From positions 62,001 to 126,000 of the forward strand of contig CAVRAP010000010.1 in NCBI GenBank assembly GCA_963718995.1: a DNA stretch of 64,000 bases, given 5' to 3'. Within the stretch, counting starts at the first letter, position 1. Every line of letters starts with the position of its first letter. Under the pieces are notes generated by a model, which had not been told where the DNA came from, ran no database searches, and saw only the letters and a list, made by a program, of their open reading frames with translations. Below are positions 18,085 to 26,366 of this stretch, piece by piece. This DNA comes from UBA4744 sp963718995 (GTDB taxonomy: Bacteria; Actinomycetota; Acidimicrobiia; Spongiisociales; UBA4744). The position numbers and the translations under genes are program-made.

Positions 18085-18954
18085 CTACTTGCCGAATTTC
18101 AGGACTTTGTCATGATCGCTGGGGCGGAAAGCGATGATCTCAACCCCATCGAATTCGTCCAACGCGGCGCGAATCTTGGCTTCGTCCCCGCCCCGCTCCT
18201 TGACGTCGACATAGCCGTAGTCGCCGCTCTCCTCATAGGAGATCGCCACCGAGACGATATAGCTGTCGGCGTCCGAAAGCGCCTGGATAAAGGGAGCCAA
18301 TCGTCCCTTTTGATTGGGCATCCGGGCTTCGATGCGCGATCCGGATTGGGTGCCGCCGGTGATTTCCACAAAAGTCTTGAAGATATCTGCATCGGTGATA
18401 ATGCCGACCAATTTCGCCTCGCGCATGACCGGCAAACAGGTCACTTCGTTCGCAAGCATGAAGCTGGCGGCATTGGTAATGACACAAGATTCATCCACGG
18501 CAACCACGGGACTGGTCATGATCTTTTCCATCGTGACCTTTTCGAGCAGTGACGCCATCTCAAAAACGCTGAGCGTGGTCACCGGGGAGGGTTCGGTCCG
18601 GTGCATGTCGCCCTGCGTGACGATGCCGACCAACTTGCCATGACTATCAACAATGGGCAGGTGTTTGATTTCGTTCTGTTGCATCAACCGCAGAGCCTGG
18701 TTGTAATTGGTTTTCGGGCTGGCAACGATCGGATTGGGGGTCATTCGGTTCTTGACGCGCATGGTTTCTGTCCGTCCTTTTGTGTGGATGCGTTGTTCTA
18801 CTTCACCGGCATTGATTTGCCATTGACCTCGATACTTACTGCCCATTTTCCTGGCATCGATCTGGTCTTCAGCCACCATTTGACGGATGCGGGCAGTCGT
18901 TACGCCAAGTCTTTCAGCGGCTTCTCGAGTCGTGATCCATTCTTCGAGGCTCAT
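18085..18954 (-). CDS. HTH-CBS-pair regulator with C-terminal ACT-like domain
   Basis: A 289-residue protein. Residues 1-40 form an excisionase/MerR-like winged HTH (ITTREAAERLGVTTARIRQMVAEDQI). Two CBS motifs follow ('MTPNPIVASPKTNYNQALRLMQQNEIKHLPIVD' and 'IMTSPVVAVDESCVITNAASFML'). A C-terminal alpha/beta tail, 'YIVSVAISYEES...IIAFRP', resembles an ACT domain. CBS pairs sense adenosyl ligands, so a metabolite-responsive DNA-binding role is inferred. AAGGAG upstream fixes the ATG at 18954. Base composition differs from its neighbours: the 180 bases 18361-18540 are 49% GC by count, against 63% in 13681-13740, suggesting acquisition from elsewhere. Repeated operator-like sites lie over its own promoter. 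Confidence 0.85.
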   Translation of the reverse strand: MSLEEWITTREAAERLGVTTARIRQMVAEDQIDARKMGSKYRGQWQINAGEVEQRIHTKGRTETMRVKNRMTPNPIVASPKTNYNQALRLMQQNEIKHLPIVDSHGKLVGIVTQGDMHRTEPSPVTTLSVFEMASLLEKVTMEKIMTSPVVAVDESCVITNAASFMLANEVTCLPVMREAKLVGIITDADIFKTFVEITGGTQSGSRIEARMPNQKGRLAPFIQALSDADSYIVSVAISYEESGDYGYVDVKERGGDEAKIRAALDEFDGVEIIAFRPSDHDKVLKFGK

Positions 18955-18971
18955 CACCAACTCCTTGCGCC

Positions 18972-19021
18972 AGCGTAAGTCAACCAGGATTATGGTTACC
19001 TTTACGCTAGCGTAAGTCAAG
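18972..19021 (-). promoter_or_regulatory. promoter/operator region with a 14-base palindrome and a direct repeat
   Basis: TTACGCTAGCGTAA at 19002-19015 is a perfect palindrome. The 12-base AGCGTAAGTCAA occurs twice in direct orientation, at 18972-18983 and 19009-19020. On the minus strand each copy reads TTGACTTACGCT, so the distal copy can serve as a -35 (TTGACT) upstream of an AT-rich TAACCATAAT stretch. The layout suggests autoregulation by the HTH-CBS protein encoded immediately downstream. Confidence 0.6.
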
Positions 19022-19140
19022 ACCGAGTGTGATGCACAACAGTGATGAGGGATTGGATCTCAGGATCGGTTCCCTTTGTTCGAAGTGCTGCACCACTGCC
19101 GTGCTCGAGCGATACGGTCATCCACCCGGAGCCTTCTTGC

Positions 19141-19746
19141 TCACCCGAGGGTGGGTAGATATTCCGGACGCCGTTGCTCGAAGTCGTTGATCTCGGCTGC
19201 GTGTTGCAGGGTGATCTCGATGTCGTCGAGGCCGTGCAGGAGACGGTGCTTGATGTACGGATCGATGTCGAAGGTGGCCGCGAACCCTTCAGCCGTCACC
19301 GCCTGTTCGGTCAAGTCGATCTCGACCTCCGCCCCCGGGCGTTCCTGGGCGAGTTCGGTCAACCAGATGACTTCCTTGGGGGAGAGCTCGACCGGCAGCA
19401 GACCGATCTTGGTGCAGTTCGTCTTGAAGATATCGGCGAACGAGGGCGCCACGATGGCCCGGAAACCCCAGTCCTGCAATCCCCAGGGGGCATGCTCGCG
19501 GGAGGACCCGCTACCGAAGTTGCGGCCCGTCACCAGAATGCCAGCGTTGCGGTATTCCGGTTTGTTGAGCACGAAGTTGGGATCGAGCTCCCCGCTCGGA
19601 GTCCGGCTCCAGTCGAAGAAGAGGAACTCGCCGTAGCCGGTCCGTTCCACCCGCTTGAGGAATTGCTTGGGCATGATCTGGTCGGTGTCGATGTCGGCCC
19701 GGGCAAGCGGGGCCATCGTCGCCCGGAGCGAGATGATCGGCTCCAT
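19141..19746 (-). CDS. leuD: 3-isopropylmalate dehydratase small subunit
   Basis: A 201-residue LeuD, the swivel-domain subunit of isopropylmalate isomerase in leucine biosynthesis. The conserved 'PLARADIDTDQIMPKQFLKRVERTGYGEFLFFDW' N-terminus and the substrate loop 'GRNFGSGSSREHAPWGLQDWGFRAIVAPSFADIF' are present, and the length matches the family. It lies three bases downstream of leuC on the same strand, so the two subunits are made from one transcript. Confidence 0.96.
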   Translation of the reverse strand: MEPIISLRATMAPLARADIDTDQIMPKQFLKRVERTGYGEFLFFDWSRTPSGELDPNFVLNKPEYRNAGILVTGRNFGSGSSREHAPWGLQDWGFRAIVAPSFADIFKTNCTKIGLLPVELSPKEVIWLTELAQERPGAEVEIDLTEQAVTAEGFAATFDIDPYIKHRLLHGLDDIEITLQHAAEINDFEQRRPEYLPTLG

Positions 19747-19749
19747 GTC

Positions 19750-21159
19750 TCACACCTCCCATTCGCGTATGTCGACGAAGTGGCCCGCGATGGCGGCTGC
19801 CGCTGCCATCGGCGGGCTGACGAGATGGGTGCGACCGTCCTTGCCCTGCCGCCCCTCAAAGTTCCGATTTGAGGTGGAAGCACATCGCTCTCCCGGCGCC
19901 AGAATGTCCGGGTTCATGCCGAGGCACATCGAACAACCCGCCTCGCGCCACTCGAACCCGGCTTCCGTAAAGATCCGATCGAGGCCTTCCTCCTCAGCCT
20001 GGAGTTTCACAAGCCCCGATCCGGGCACCACCATCGCCCCCACCGAGGCATGCACCTTCTTCCCTGCCACGACCCTGGCGGCTTCACGGAGATCTTCGAT
20101 CCGGGCGTTGGTGCACGAGCCAATGAAAACCCGGTCCAGGGTGATGTCCGTGATGGGGGTTCCGGGTACGAGGCCCATGTACTCCAGTGCCCGGCTGGTT
20201 GCGTCGCGGTCGTGTGGGTCCTCGAACGAGTCGGGCGAGGGTACCGCTCCGGTGACCGGCAGGGTTTGGGCGGGATTCGTGCCCCAGGAGACATACGGGG
20301 AGAGGTCGGCGGCCTCGATGCGGATCTCCGCGTCGAAAGCGGCATCCGGGTCGGTCGGCAGTTGTCGCCATGCCTGAACCGCAGCGTCCCAATCCTTACC
20401 CTGCGGAGCGTGCGGCCGCCCCTGGAGGTAGGCGAAGGTCGTTTCGTCTGGTGCGATCATTCCCGCCCGTGCACCTGCTTCGATCGACATGTTGCAGATC
20501 GTCATGCGACCCGCCATCGACAGGGAGTGGATGGCCTCTCCCCGGTACTCGATCACATGCCCTACGCCTCCCGCCACCCCGATCTCGGCGATGATCCCGA
20601 GGATGATGTCCTTCGCGGTGATACCGGGCGGCAGGGTTCCGTTGATGGTCACGGCCATGCTCCTGGGTTTGGTCTGCGGCAGGGTCTGAGCCGCCAGGAC
20701 GTGCTCAACCTCCGAAGTCCCGATGCCGAACGCCAACGCACCGAACGCCCCGTGGGTAGCCGTGTGACTATCGCCACACACGATGGTCATGCCCGGCTGG
20801 GTGATGCCTTGCTCGGGTCCGATGACGTGCACAATCCCCTGGCGGGGATCGTCGATGCCGTAGAGGGTGATCCCGAACTCCTCGCAGTTTCGAATGAGCG
20901 CGTCGATCTGGGTGCGGGACAGTGGGTCGGTGATCCCCAGGTGGCGGTCGGTGGTCGGGACGCCGTGATCGATGGTGGCGAGGCTCAGTCCGGGTCGCCG
21001 GACCCGACGGCCGGCCAGTCGAAGCCCCGCGAAAGCTTGCGGGGAGGTCACCTCGTGGACCAGATGCAGGTCGACGTACAGTAGGTCCGGTTCACCGGGT
21101 GCCCGGCGCACGACATGGCTATCCCACACTTTGTCAAACATCGTCCTGGGCTCCGTCAT
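19750..21159 (-). CDS. leuC: 3-isopropylmalate dehydratase large subunit
   Basis: A 469-residue aconitase-type large subunit, the 4Fe-4S catalytic half of isopropylmalate isomerase. Family landmarks include 'DLHLVHEVTSPQAF', 'VCGDSHTATHGAFGALAFGIGTSEVEHVLA', the cluster cysteine in 'FIGSCTNARIEDL' and the CxxC pair in 'WREAGCSMCLGMN'. GGAGGG lies four bases before the ATG at 21159, which was preferred to an ATG 12 bases further upstream. The operon is leuC-leuD; no leuA or leuB is nearby. Confidence 0.97.
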   Translation of the reverse strand: MTEPRTMFDKVWDSHVVRRAPGEPDLLYVDLHLVHEVTSPQAFAGLRLAGRRVRRPGLSLATIDHGVPTTDRHLGITDPLSRTQIDALIRNCEEFGITLYGIDDPRQGIVHVIGPEQGITQPGMTIVCGDSHTATHGAFGALAFGIGTSEVEHVLAAQTLPQTKPRSMAVTINGTLPPGITAKDIILGIIAEIGVAGGVGHVIEYRGEAIHSLSMAGRMTICNMSIEAGARAGMIAPDETTFAYLQGRPHAPQGKDWDAAVQAWRQLPTDPDAAFDAEIRIEAADLSPYVSWGTNPAQTLPVTGAVPSPDSFEDPHDRDATSRALEYMGLVPGTPITDITLDRVFIGSCTNARIEDLREAARVVAGKKVHASVGAMVVPGSGLVKLQAEEEGLDRIFTEAGFEWREAGCSMCLGMNPDILAPGERCASTSNRNFEGRQGKDGRTHLVSPPMAAAAAIAGHFVDIREWEV

Positions 21160-21251
21160 GGGACCCTCCATTCGTGAGCGCCAGAGCGTAGCGGGTTCGG
21201 CTTTTGGTTCAATAGTCTCATGGCTCTGCGAAGAGCCTGTACAGTCGCCGA

Positions 21252-21812
21252 ATGGTTCATGTCCTGGCAGCCTTGATGGCTCTCATTGTGCTGGGCGGTC
21301 CCTTCGGGGAAGCAACCGTCAAGGGCGCCCTGAGCGGCGATCGCCTGCAGGTCGAGTTTGCGGTCGTGGTCGGAGGTACTCCGGCCGCCGTCGTCGTCCA
21401 CATCGTGGACCCTGGTCAGGACCAGGAAACCATCAGCCTCGGGAATCGGGGCGGCGGTACGTGGGCGGGCATCACCGAGCTGGACCTGATGAACTTTGTT
21501 GTCGTCTTCGACGTGGTCTACGCCGACGGAGCGGGAGAGGTATCGGAGCCGACCACCCTGCTCGAGCTTGGCCTCGATCCGGCTTTGATCGGCATGGGGA
21601 CGGTCGTCGAGGTGGATGCCGGCGACGGTAACCAGCCGCTGTCCCCGACCACGCGGCGCTGGGGATGGGGTGCTGCAGCCCTGGCCGCGATGGCCCTCGC
21701 CTTGCTGGCGTTCTGGGCGATGGGAGAACGGGCCAGGGGGAAACACGCCGCACCCCGGCGGGCCGTCCGGAAGCCGGCCAACCCGGATCCCGAAGATGCT
21801 CAACCTTCCTGA
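21252..21812 (+). CDS. hypothetical secreted, C-terminally membrane-anchored protein
   Basis: 186 residues with an N-terminal signal-type hydrophobic segment (about 4-18), an extracytoplasmic domain of roughly 110 residues rich in beta-prone stretches, and one C-terminal TM helix (about 139-157). A basic cytoplasmic tail follows (RARGKHAAPRRAVRKPANP). I recognise no family. The layout, with a single exposed domain tethered by a C-terminal helix, suggests a surface or periplasm-facing sensor or structural protein. It is divergent from leuC, and its last 13 bases overlap the decayed end of the convergent MFS gene. Confidence 0.6.
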   Translation: MVHVLAALMALIVLGGPFGEATVKGALSGDRLQVEFAVVVGGTPAAVVVHIVDPGQDQETISLGNRGGGTWAGITELDLMNFVVVFDVVYADGAGEVSEPTTLLELGLDPALIGMGTVVEVDAGDGNQPLSPTTRRWGWGAAALAAMALALLAFWAMGERARGKHAAPRRAVRKPANPDPEDAQPS

Positions 21813-22568
21813 GACCCGGCGGCGTCGACCGTCCGGCGAGCCGACTCGATCTGGCCGTTGTTGAGGCGGGCTTGCTGTGCCGGAACCCGCCGGTCGAAAC
21901 GATCCGGCGATCAAAAAGATCAGGGCTCGGAACGTTCCTGCGTCGATGAAGAACGGCAGAGCAAAACCGGCCGCGATCAACAGGCCGCCCACCGGAGGAC
22001 CGACAAACGAGTTCATCACCATCTCGGCTCTCCACAGCCGCCCGTTGGCGGTTTCGAGGTGTTGCCGATCGACGATGCCGGGCATGAGCGTTTGGGCTGC
22101 GTTGTCGCTGAGGACCTCGGCGAACCCGAAGAGCAGCGATGTTGTGTAGAGCAACACCAGCAAGGGGGTTGCGTTTGGCGATGGGGTGACGGTTCCTGCG
22201 CCGATGTCCTGGGGGGTGGCCAGCCCGGCTCGACCCGCGAAAACGACGAGGCAGACGACCAGGGTGAGGAGGAACCGGAACGCGTCCATGGAAGCCACGA
22301 TCTTGCGGCGATCGAACCGGTCGGTCAATACGCCCGCCGGGAGCGAGAAGAGCAGCCACGGCAGGCGGTTTGCCACACCGATGAGGGCGATCTGAATAGG
22401 GTCGCGGGTGATGGCGGAGGCCAGCCAGGGATAAGCGACTCCGGCCACTCCATCCCCAAAAGTGGAGACGGCGCTGGCGATCGAAAGGCGCCGGTAGTTG
22501 GAGCCGACTCGTGGTGGAGCTATCGGGGTTTCCGCGTCGCAGCGCAGGACACTCGGAACAACTCCCAC
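21800..22568 (-). pseudogene. N-terminal half of an MFS (EntS-like) transporter
   Basis: The first roughly 225 residues are a clear MFS_3-type N-terminal half: six TM helices, 'STFGDGVAGVAYPWLAS', motif A-like 'GVLTDRFDRRKIV', and 'NGRLWRAEMVMNSFVGPPVGGLLIAAG'. The frame then loses coherence around 21901-21920. The next frame gives 33 plausible residues and stops at 21800, so one extra base may also be present. TM helices 7-12 are missing altogether and the neighbouring gene occupies that space, so this is a truncated, nonfunctional gene. The only start available is the GTG at 22568, inside the leader of the divergent GNAT gene. Confidence 0.7.
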
Positions 22569-22597
22569 GGCGTGGTTCGTTCCCGTACGCTCGGGCG

Positions 22598-23122
22598 GTG
22601 GCCCATATTCGGAACGCCCGACCGGCGGATGCCGGACGCCTGGCGGAGATCCATGCGTTCTCCTGGAAGGCCGCCTATCGCGGCTTGCTTTCTGAGGCGG
22701 TTCTCGAGGGGCTCACGGCAACAACCCGGCTCGATTGGTGGGAGTCTCGGCTCGCCCGGGTTCCACCCCGCTGGGCAATCCTGGTTGCGGAGGAGCCGGG
22801 AGAAGTATCCGGGTTCGTTACGACAGGTCATTGTGATGACGACGATCGCCGGGTTCCGGGAGCGGGGGAGTTGTACGCGATGTATGTGGACCCGGAACGC
22901 TGGGGCCGGGGCTTGGGAAGGGATCTCCTGCTCGCCGCCGAGGATCGCTTCCTGGCGGACGAGTATCACGACGCCAGCTTGTGGGTCCTGCGAGAGAACC
23001 TTCGGGCGCGACACTTCTACGAACGGGGTGGGTGGTTTGTCGACGGTGCCGAGCAGCGGATGGTCATCGGGACGCAAGCCATGATGGCGGTTCGCTATCT
23101 CCGGGCTCTGCCGGGCACCTGA
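22598..23122 (+). CDS. GNAT-family N-acetyltransferase
   Basis: A 174-residue Gcn5-related acetyltransferase. The N-terminal 'IRNARPADAGRLAEIHAFSWKAAYRGLL' is the common RimI/YjaB-like start. The acetyl-CoA pyrophosphate loop is 'LYAMYVDPERWGRGLGRDLL', followed by 'LWVLRENLRARHFYERGGW', the motif B region. The substrate is unknown. GTG at 22598 starts right before the conserved domain and was chosen over a longer open frame upstream that would overlap the divergent MFS gene further. Confidence 0.88.
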   Translation: MAHIRNARPADAGRLAEIHAFSWKAAYRGLLSEAVLEGLTATTRLDWWESRLARVPPRWAILVAEEPGEVSGFVTTGHCDDDDRRVPGAGELYAMYVDPERWGRGLGRDLLLAAEDRFLADEYHDASLWVLRENLRARHFYERGGWFVDGAEQRMVIGTQAMMAVRYLRALPGT

Positions 23123-23169
23123 GACGGCTGCCATCAGTCAAGAATCCTCGGTCACCCGCGCCCGACCAC

Positions 23170-23988
23170 TTACCAACTGCGTTGTCGCGTTCGGAGGATC
23201 CACAGCACCACGGCACCAGCAACCGCCCCGGCCAGAGCGGCTCCGGAGATCAAGGGCACCGGCTTGGGCAGCGTGGCCAGGCGGGTGCGAATCGTCACCG
23301 GTCGCTCGAAGTCCATGGTCTGCCAGTCGCGCTCCGTGGCGATCTGGGCTAGTTCCTTGTCCGGGTTGACCACCACCGGATGACCGACCGTCTCCAACAT
23401 GGGTAGGTCCGTCACGCTGTCCGAGTATGCGAATGAATCGGGCAACGCCAGACCCTCAGCCGCGGCCAGCTCGTAAATCGCTTCCGCCTTCCCCTCGGCG
23501 TATGCGTAGAACTCCATCGCTCCTGTATACCGGCCCTCCCCGTCGATCTCGGCCCGGGTAGCAATCACATGATCAACCCCGAGGTAGCGCGCCAGCGGCT
23601 TGACGATCTCCTCCGGGCTCGATGAGATGATCACGACCTTGCGCCCAACCCTGCGGTGCTCGTCGATCAAGGCAAGTGCCTCTGCGTACACGAGCGGAGA
23701 GACCACCTCGTCGACGATCTCGCGAACGAGTTCCTCGACGGCCACCTTGTCCCATCCCTTGGTCATCTCGAGCATCTCTTCGCGGGCCCGCTCCATTTGG
23801 GCGTGGTCGGCGCCGAATGTCATGTAGCTGATCTGCGCGATGCCCGCTTTGAGGAGGGACCGCCGGTTCAGGAACCCGGCCTGATAGAGGGGACGGCCGA
23901 ACGCCAGGGCCGACGACTTGGCGATGATCGTCTTGTCCAGGTCGAAGAAGGCTGCGGCCGTCGGGGAGGATGTTGCTGAGTCGTTCAC
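23170..23988 (-). CDS. SerB-like HAD-IB phosphatase with C-terminal TM helix
   Basis: A 272-residue HAD hydrolase of subclass IB. Motif I is 'FFDLDKT' (nucleophile Asp16, acid Asp18), motif II is 'VIISSSPEEI', and motif III/IV is 'DSFAYSDSVTDLPML'. A C-terminal hydrophobic helix 'LISGAALAGAVAGAVVLWIL' and a basic tail follow, as in mycobacterial SerB-like homologues. In Mycobacterium a gene of this type (Rv3661) sits divergently beside the ssd-tad locus, and the same arrangement is seen here. The link to pilus function remains unexplained. The GTG start at 23988 is the only reasonable choice. Confidence 0.88.
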   Translation of the reverse strand: MNDSATSSPTAAAFFDLDKTIIAKSSALAFGRPLYQAGFLNRRSLLKAGIAQISYMTFGADHAQMERAREEMLEMTKGWDKVAVEELVREIVDEVVSPLVYAEALALIDEHRRVGRKVVIISSSPEEIVKPLARYLGVDHVIATRAEIDGEGRYTGAMEFYAYAEGKAEAIYELAAAEGLALPDSFAYSDSVTDLPMLETVGHPVVVNPDKELAQIATERDWQTMDFERPVTIRTRLATLPKPVPLISGAALAGAVAGAVVLWILRTRQRSW

Positions 23989-24100
23989 CGGTCATGAGTC
24001 TACAAACCTCTATTCATGCCACATCCAAAAGCCCCTGACAAGGGGTTGGCGCGGCCCGGGTTCATCCGTACGTTGCGACTGTTCGCTGCAAAGGATGTTC

Positions 24101-24649
24101 ATGTCTGCCCTCGCCGTTTGGACTGCTGCCGACGGGTTGTTGTCGGCCGTCGCGCCGATAGGCCTGGCGGCTGCTGCAGGTACCGCTCTGGTGGTCGACC
24201 TCGATCCGCTTGGTCCCGCCTATCCGGGGAAGGCTTCGCTGGCGGACCTCGTCGTCGAGGGGCCCCGTCGAGCAGATCTGGTGCCCGGCCGTGCCGGGGT
24301 TGCGGTGCTGCGTAACGGCGGAGTTGGCGCGGTGGAGGCCCGGGAGGTGATGGACGCTCTGGTCATCGGTTGGCCACACCTGGTGGTGCGGGTTGCCAAT
24401 CCTGGCCACGCAGAGGGTCTGGCTCCGGTGGTCCCGGTGTGGCCCTTGCTACCGGGGATCCTTGCACCTCAGGCGGAAACGCTGAGTGTCTATCAGAGGA
24501 CCGGGTTCGTCACCAACCCTCCCGGCCCGGGACCGGTGTTGCCGAGGCTCCGGCCGGCTTTCCTGGCCGGTCTGCTCAACGGGACGCTGGCGCACCGCTC
24601 GCGATGGGTGGCGGCGTGGCGTGAAATCTGGAGGTTGCCGTGGCGTTGA
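24101..24649 (+). CDS. TadZ/SSD-like protein lacking a Walker A motif
   Basis: A 182-residue protein at the head of the tad operon, where CpaE/TadZ or SSD (septum site-determining-like) ATPases are normally found. 'GTALVVDLDPLGPAYPGKASLADLVVEGP' resembles the post-Walker switch region of MinD/CpaE proteins, and 'VMDALVIGWPHLVVRV' the following strand. No P-loop GKGG/GKST is present, and it is much shorter than usual, so it cannot bind ATP in the canonical way. AAAGGA precedes the ATG at 24101. Its end overlaps tadA by ten bases. Confidence 0.6.
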   Translation: MSALAVWTAADGLLSAVAPIGLAAAAGTALVVDLDPLGPAYPGKASLADLVVEGPRRADLVPGRAGVAVLRNGGVGAVEAREVMDALVIGWPHLVVRVANPGHAEGLAPVVPVWPLLPGILAPQAETLSVYQRTGFVTNPPGPGPVLPRLRPAFLAGLLNGTLAHRSRWVAAWREIWRLPWR

Positions 24650-25701
24650 TCGACCGACTGGTCGACCAATTGGTCGAATCCGATGTTCCGCTGCAGCGCG
24701 AAGCCGTGACCCGGGCGGTCCGCGATATGCTCGCCGAAGAAGCACCGTTGGGCGGTCCTGAGTTGGCCGTGGCCGTAACCGACGCCCTGGTTGGGCTCGG
24801 TCCAATTGAAGCATTGCTTCGCGACCCGGACGTTTCGGATGTATTGGTCAACGGGCCGGACGAGATTTGGGTGGAACGGTCTGGGCGCCTCGAGCGATCT
24901 CCTCTCCGTTATCTGGATGCTGCTGCCGTTGTGGCTGCGGTTGAACGGGTCATCGCCCCCCTCGGGCTGCGACTCGACCGGGCCTCTCCATCCGTGGATG
25001 CCCGGCTCGCCGATGGCAGCCGACTCCACGCGGTCGTTCCGCCGGTTTCGGTCGACGGCCCGGTCGTCGCCATACGCCGCTTCACGCCCGCCGTGCCGGA
25101 CCTCGAGTCGCTGGTCGCCACGGGAGCTCTACCGGCCGAGGGCGCCGACATGCTCGCGCAGGCCGTTCGGGAGCGGAGCAACATCCTGGTCGCCGGTGGA
25201 ACCGGCGCCGGGAAGACCACGCTCCTCAATGTCCTGTCCGGCGAGATCGCGCCCGGCGAACGCGTGGTGACGATCGAGGATGCCGCCGAGCTGCAGTTGT
25301 CCGGCCATGTAGTCCGACTCGAGGCCCGACCGGCGAACGCCGAAGGGGCAGGGGAGATCACCCTCCAGCAACTTGTCAGATCGGCCCTCCGATTGCGTCC
25401 GGATCGCATCATCCTGGGAGAGGTTCGTGGTGCTGAAGCACTCGACCTCGTTTCGGCGCTCAACACCGGGCACCGGGGTTCGATGAGCACGGTGCATGCC
25501 AACAGCCCGGAGGAGGCCCTGTGGAGGATCGAGACCCTGGCGATGTCCGGAGATCGCCGGGTAGCGGAAAAGGCCGTGCGACGTCAGTTGATGAGCGCGG
25601 TCGATGTCGTGGTCCAGGTAGTCCGCCGGGATGAACAGCGCCGCGTGTGCACGATTGCCAGGGTCGAAGCCGGCGGAGTCCTGGAGGTGGCTGCGTGGTG
25701 A
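24640..25701 (+). CDS. tadA: TadA/CpaF-type pilus assembly ATPase
   Basis: A 353-residue secretion ATPase of the VirB11/CpaF family that powers assembly of Flp/Tad pili at the inner face of the membrane. An N-terminal helical domain ends in 'DVSDVLVNGPDEIWVERSGRLE', the Tad-specific motif. Walker A GGTGAGKTT is at about residues 186-194, followed by the Asp box 'TIEDAAELQL', Walker B 'RPDRIILGEVRGAEALD' and the His box 'NTGHRGSMSTVHANS'. It starts with GTG inside the preceding gene and overlaps tadB by a GTGA. Confidence 0.95.
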   Translation: MALIDRLVDQLVESDVPLQREAVTRAVRDMLAEEAPLGGPELAVAVTDALVGLGPIEALLRDPDVSDVLVNGPDEIWVERSGRLERSPLRYLDAAAVVAAVERVIAPLGLRLDRASPSVDARLADGSRLHAVVPPVSVDGPVVAIRRFTPAVPDLESLVATGALPAEGADMLAQAVRERSNILVAGGTGAGKTTLLNVLSGEIAPGERVVTIEDAAELQLSGHVVRLEARPANAEGAGEITLQQLVRSALRLRPDRIILGEVRGAEALDLVSALNTGHRGSMSTVHANSPEEALWRIETLAMSGDRRVAEKAVRRQLMSAVDVVVQVVRRDEQRRVCTIARVEAGGVLEVAAW

Positions 25702-26366
25702 TAGCCCTGGGGTTGGCAGCGGGTCTGGTGATCGGTGCGCCTATGCCTGCATTGGCGGCCCTGGGATTGGCAGTGTGGCAACCGGTCTGGGCCTTGGCCG
25801 CCATTCTGGCCTGGTCCGTGCTTGTTGTGCAGCGCAACGACGCGGGCGCTGAAGACGCCGAGGCCACATACCTGCGGGCGGTGGGAAGCGAATTGCGGGC
25901 GGGCTCGAGCCTGCGTCATTCCCTCAGCTCCGCCGCGCATCGAGCCGTCGACCTGCAGCTCGATCAGGTCGTGCGTTTAGCCGCCGCCGGCCGGCCCCTG
26001 GCGCAGGTAGCCCGCGCACTCGAACGAGCTTTGCCACGATTGGGAGCTCTGACCGCTTCGGCCGTGCGGACCGCTGGAGTTACTGGTGGCAGAACGGCTG
26101 ATGTCTTTGATGCACTCTCGCTGCTTGCTGCTGAAGAGACGGCGCTGGTCCGTGAACGGCGGACGGCGACGGCGCAGGCGCGCGTCAGCGCCTGGGTCGT
26201 CGGGGGATTACCGGTGGCCTACCTGCTGTACGCCGCCATCAGTGGGAAGCTCGCAGTTCTGCTGAGCGTCGGACCGGTGGGGACGCTCCTGCTGGTGGTC
26301 GGATTGCTGTTGCTGGCCGGCGGCGTCGGGGCCATGTGGGTGATGCTGCGAAAGGCCGAGCGATGA
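25698..26366 (+). CDS. tadB: TadB-like pilus platform membrane protein
   Basis: A 222-residue integral membrane protein with hydrophobic segments at the N-terminus (two) and C-terminus (two) around a cytoplasmic GspF-like helical domain ('LRAVGSELRAGSSLRHSLSSAAHR', 'ALPRLGALTASAVRTAGVTGGRTADVFDALSLLAAEE'). It corresponds to the shortened TadB of mycobacterial-type loci (Rv3658c position). The GTG at 25698 overlaps the tadA stop; an adjacent GTG at 25695 is equally possible. With TadC it should form the inner-membrane platform on which TadA acts. Confidence 0.8.
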   Translation: MIALGLAAGLVIGAPMPALAALGLAVWQPVWALAAILAWSVLVVQRNDAGAEDAEATYLRAVGSELRAGSSLRHSLSSAAHRAVDLQLDQVVRLAAAGRPLAQVARALERALPRLGALTASAVRTAGVTGGRTADVFDALSLLAAEETALVRERRTATAQARVSAWVVGGLPVAYLLYAAISGKLAVLLSVGPVGTLLLVVGLLLLAGGVGAMWVMLRKAER

